A stretch of DNA of 6,995 nt from positions 1 to 6,995 of the forward strand of contig DKBA01000253.1 of NCBI GenBank assembly GCA_002450985.1. Direction: 5' to 3'. The stretch comes from Acidimicrobiia bacterium UBA6912. GTDB lineage: Bacteria > Actinomycetota > Acidimicrobiia > Spongiisociales > UBA5794. The notes beneath the pieces are model-generated. The model searched no databases, was not told the DNA's origin, and saw only the letters and a list, made by a program, of their open reading frames with translations. The position numbers and the translations under genes were made by a program. Of this stretch, positions 5,806 through 6,995 are shown piece by piece (the stretch's first letter is position 1; each line of letters begins with the position of its first letter).

Positions 5806-6456
5806 GTGGCTGAGAACAAGAGCACGTCCAAGTCGTCGCGCACGACGAAGAAGCAGTCGACCGGCGCGAAGCCGGCGGGCTCGAAGGCGGCGGCATCCAA
5901 GAAGGCTGCGGCGCCCGCAGAGAAGCCGGCGGCGCCGAGCGGCGGCGGCAAGGCTCCTTTCTCGGTGGGTGACAAGGTGGTCTACCCGCACCACGGAGCA
6001 GCCACCATCATCGAGACCGAGAAGATCGAGTTCGACGGCGAGACCCACGAGTATTACGTGCTGGAGGTCGCCACCGATCAACTCACGGTCCGGGTTCCGG
6101 TGACGAAGGCGCTCGATCTCGGTGTGCGGCCCGTGATCTCGACCTCGGTGGCGAAGAAGGTGTTCGCCACGTTCCGTGACGATCCGCAGGAAGCCGGCTC
6201 GAACTGGTCCCGCTGGTACAAGCTCCTCACGGAGAAGATCAACAGTGGCGACATCTTCCAGGTGGCAGAGGTCGTGCGTGATCTCACGTACGCCCAGCAG
6301 GTGAAGGGGATCTCGCCGGCCCTCAAGCGTATGCTCGCCAAGGCCCGGCTCATCATCGTCAGCGAGCTGCGTTTTGCGCTCCAGCTCGACGAGGAGGAGG
6401 CGGTCCGCCGCCTCGACAAGTCGCTGCCCAAGGTCGACCAACCCATCGAGTCCTGA
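5806..6456 (+). CDS. carD: CarD family transcriptional regulator with a Lys/Ala-rich N-terminal tail
   Basis: The 216-residue protein is CarD, which binds the RNA polymerase beta subunit and stabilises open complexes, especially at rRNA promoters in mycobacteria. Residues 51-216 match the family: the RNA polymerase-interaction domain has VGDKVVYPHHGA (54-65) and LTVRVP (93-98), where Arg96 lines up with mycobacterial R47. The helical DNA-binding domain has NWSRWYK (133-139), where Trp134 lines up with W85, and AEVVRDL and KRMLAKAR are kept. Mycobacterial CarD is about 162 residues and starts near VGD. Here about 50 residues precede it, holding ten Lys, one Arg and many Ala, Ser and Pro, like a histone H1 tail. 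The start is GTG 5806, supported by the promoter (5746-5774), GGGTGA, and G/C-rich third positions through the tail. The gene ends eight bases before ispF. Confidence 0.94.
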   Translation: MAENKSTSKSSRTTKKQSTGAKPAGSKAAASKKAAAPAEKPAAPSGGGKAPFSVGDKVVYPHHGAATIIETEKIEFDGETHEYYVLEVATDQLTVRVPVTKALDLGVRPVISTSVAKKVFATFRDDPQEAGSNWSRWYKLLTEKINSGDIFQVAEVVRDLTYAQQVKGISPALKRMLAKARLIIVSELRFALQLDEEEAVRRLDKSLPKVDQPIES

Positions 6457-6464
6457 GCGGTCCG

Positions 6465-6941
6465 ATGCGCGTCGGCAACGGATTCGACGCTCACCAGTTC
6501 TCGTCAACAGGTTCCGTCATCTTGGGCGGGGTCGTCGTGGACGACACGCGTGGGGTGGAGGCGACCTCCGACGGCGACGTTGTCGCCCACGCCGTCGCCG
6601 ACGCCCTGCTCGGGGCTGCCGCCGTCGGTGACCTCGGCGACCTGTTTCCATCGTCCGATCCCGCGTGGGTGGACGCCCACTCCATGACCCTGCTGAGCAC
6701 GGTGGTACGCCGGCTCGGCGGGCTGGGGTATCGGGTGACGTCGGTGGACGTGACGGTGATCGCCGAGACCGTGCGGGTCTCGCCTCATCGTGCGGCGATC
6801 CGGGCCAATCTGGCCACCGCCCTCGAGCTGTCCGGCGACGCCGTCTCGGTCAAAGCCACCACGACCGACGGCCTGGGCTTCATTGGACGAGACGAGGGCA
6901 TCGCGGCACTGGCGACGGCATGTATGGAGCGGTCGGGCTGA
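6465..6941 (+). CDS. ispF: 2-C-methyl-D-erythritol 2,4-cyclodiphosphate synthase IspF
   Basis: The 158-residue enzyme converts CDP-methylerythritol 2-phosphate to methylerythritol cyclodiphosphate and CMP in the MEP isoprenoid pathway. Zinc ligands align with the Escherichia coli enzyme at Asp8, His10 (GFDAH) and His42. DALLGAAAVGDLGDLFP (46-62) carries the conserved Asp56, and VKATTTDGLGFIGRDEG (129-145) is the nucleotide-binding signature. The family HSDGD motif reads TSDGD (34-38), so the usual His34 is Thr. Length is normal. The ATG lies eight bases after the carD stop with no strong ribosome site, so translational coupling to carD is likely. The usual partner ispD is not between carD and ispF. 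The gene ends inside a 14-base palindrome shared with the stop of the probable convergent gene. Confidence 0.95.
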   Translation: MRVGNGFDAHQFSSTGSVILGGVVVDDTRGVEATSDGDVVAHAVADALLGAAAVGDLGDLFPSSDPAWVDAHSMTLLSTVVRRLGGLGYRVTSVDVTVIAETVRVSPHRAAIRANLATALELSGDAVSVKATTTDGLGFIGRDEGIAALATACMERSG

Positions 6942-6951
6942 GGGCCCTCAG
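6938..6951. other. Perfect palindrome holding two convergent stop codons
   Basis: CTGAGGGCCCTCAG is a perfect 14-base palindrome. The TGA at 6939-6941 stops ispF on the plus strand, and its mirror (6948-6950) reads TGA on the minus strand, where it would end a convergent gene. With no loop and no T-run it is not a classic terminator. Confidence 0.55.
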
Positions 6952-6995
6952 GTCAACGCAGCCACCGCCGCCGCAGGGTCGTTCACCACGATGGC
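6948..6995 (-). CDS. Probable 3' end of an unidentified convergent gene (partial)
   Basis: On the minus strand the last bases of the window read, in frame, AIVVNDPAAAVAALT followed by TGA (6948-6950). The composition, with G/C-rich third positions and Ala/Val-rich residues, suits the C-terminus of a cytosolic protein. Fifteen codons are too few to identify a family or to prove coding. The gene would converge with ispF, separated by six bases. Confidence 0.35.
   Translation of the reverse strand, partial: AIVVNDPAAAVAALT

Overview
The window is GC-rich, with strong G/C at third codon positions. It reads as a chromosomal housekeeping segment of a high-GC actinomycete. The gene set (clpC, radA, disA, carD, ispF) is the neighbourhood known in Gram-positive bacteria, with a CarD typical of Actinomycetota. 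The lineage may be Acidimicrobiia or a related deep branch, but that is only an impression from protein style and is not proven here.

Layout. Positions 1-612 hold the 3' end of clpC on the plus strand. Positions 613-1042 are a gene-free gap between convergent genes, almost entirely filled with inverted repeats: about twelve hairpins, a 37-nt palindromic direct repeat in two copies, and a 48-nt double-hairpin unit in tandem. Positions 1043-3035 carry two minus-strand genes: a COG1237-type metallo-beta-lactamase-fold hydrolase and a membrane protein with a cytoplasmic zinc ribbon and an outer discoidin-like domain. A short divergent region follows, with a possible 42-residue membrane protein on the plus strand at 3107-3235. 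From 3305 the plus strand carries radA, disA, carD and ispF, closely spaced. The last 45 bases probably hold the 3' end of a convergent minus-strand gene.

How the genes fit together. ClpC (protein quality control), RadA (branch migration in recombination), DisA (DNA-scanning diadenylate cyclase) and CarD (RNA polymerase-binding transcription factor) link genome integrity, c-di-AMP signalling and transcription. IspF belongs to the MEP isoprenoid pathway and travels with carD in many actinomycetes. In Firmicutes clpC, radA and disA are contiguous; here a reverse-strand block and the hairpin array separate clpC from radA.

Most notable: DisA differs from its family at both signature active-site motifs (DGA reads DAG, RHR reads RFR), and its partner RadA has KNRHG in place of KNRFG. 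CarD carries a roughly 50-residue Lys/Ala-rich tail like histone H1 at its N-terminus. IspF has Thr where the family has His in its HSDGD motif, and ispD is absent between carD and ispF. The 613-1042 hairpin array is the strongest non-coding signal.
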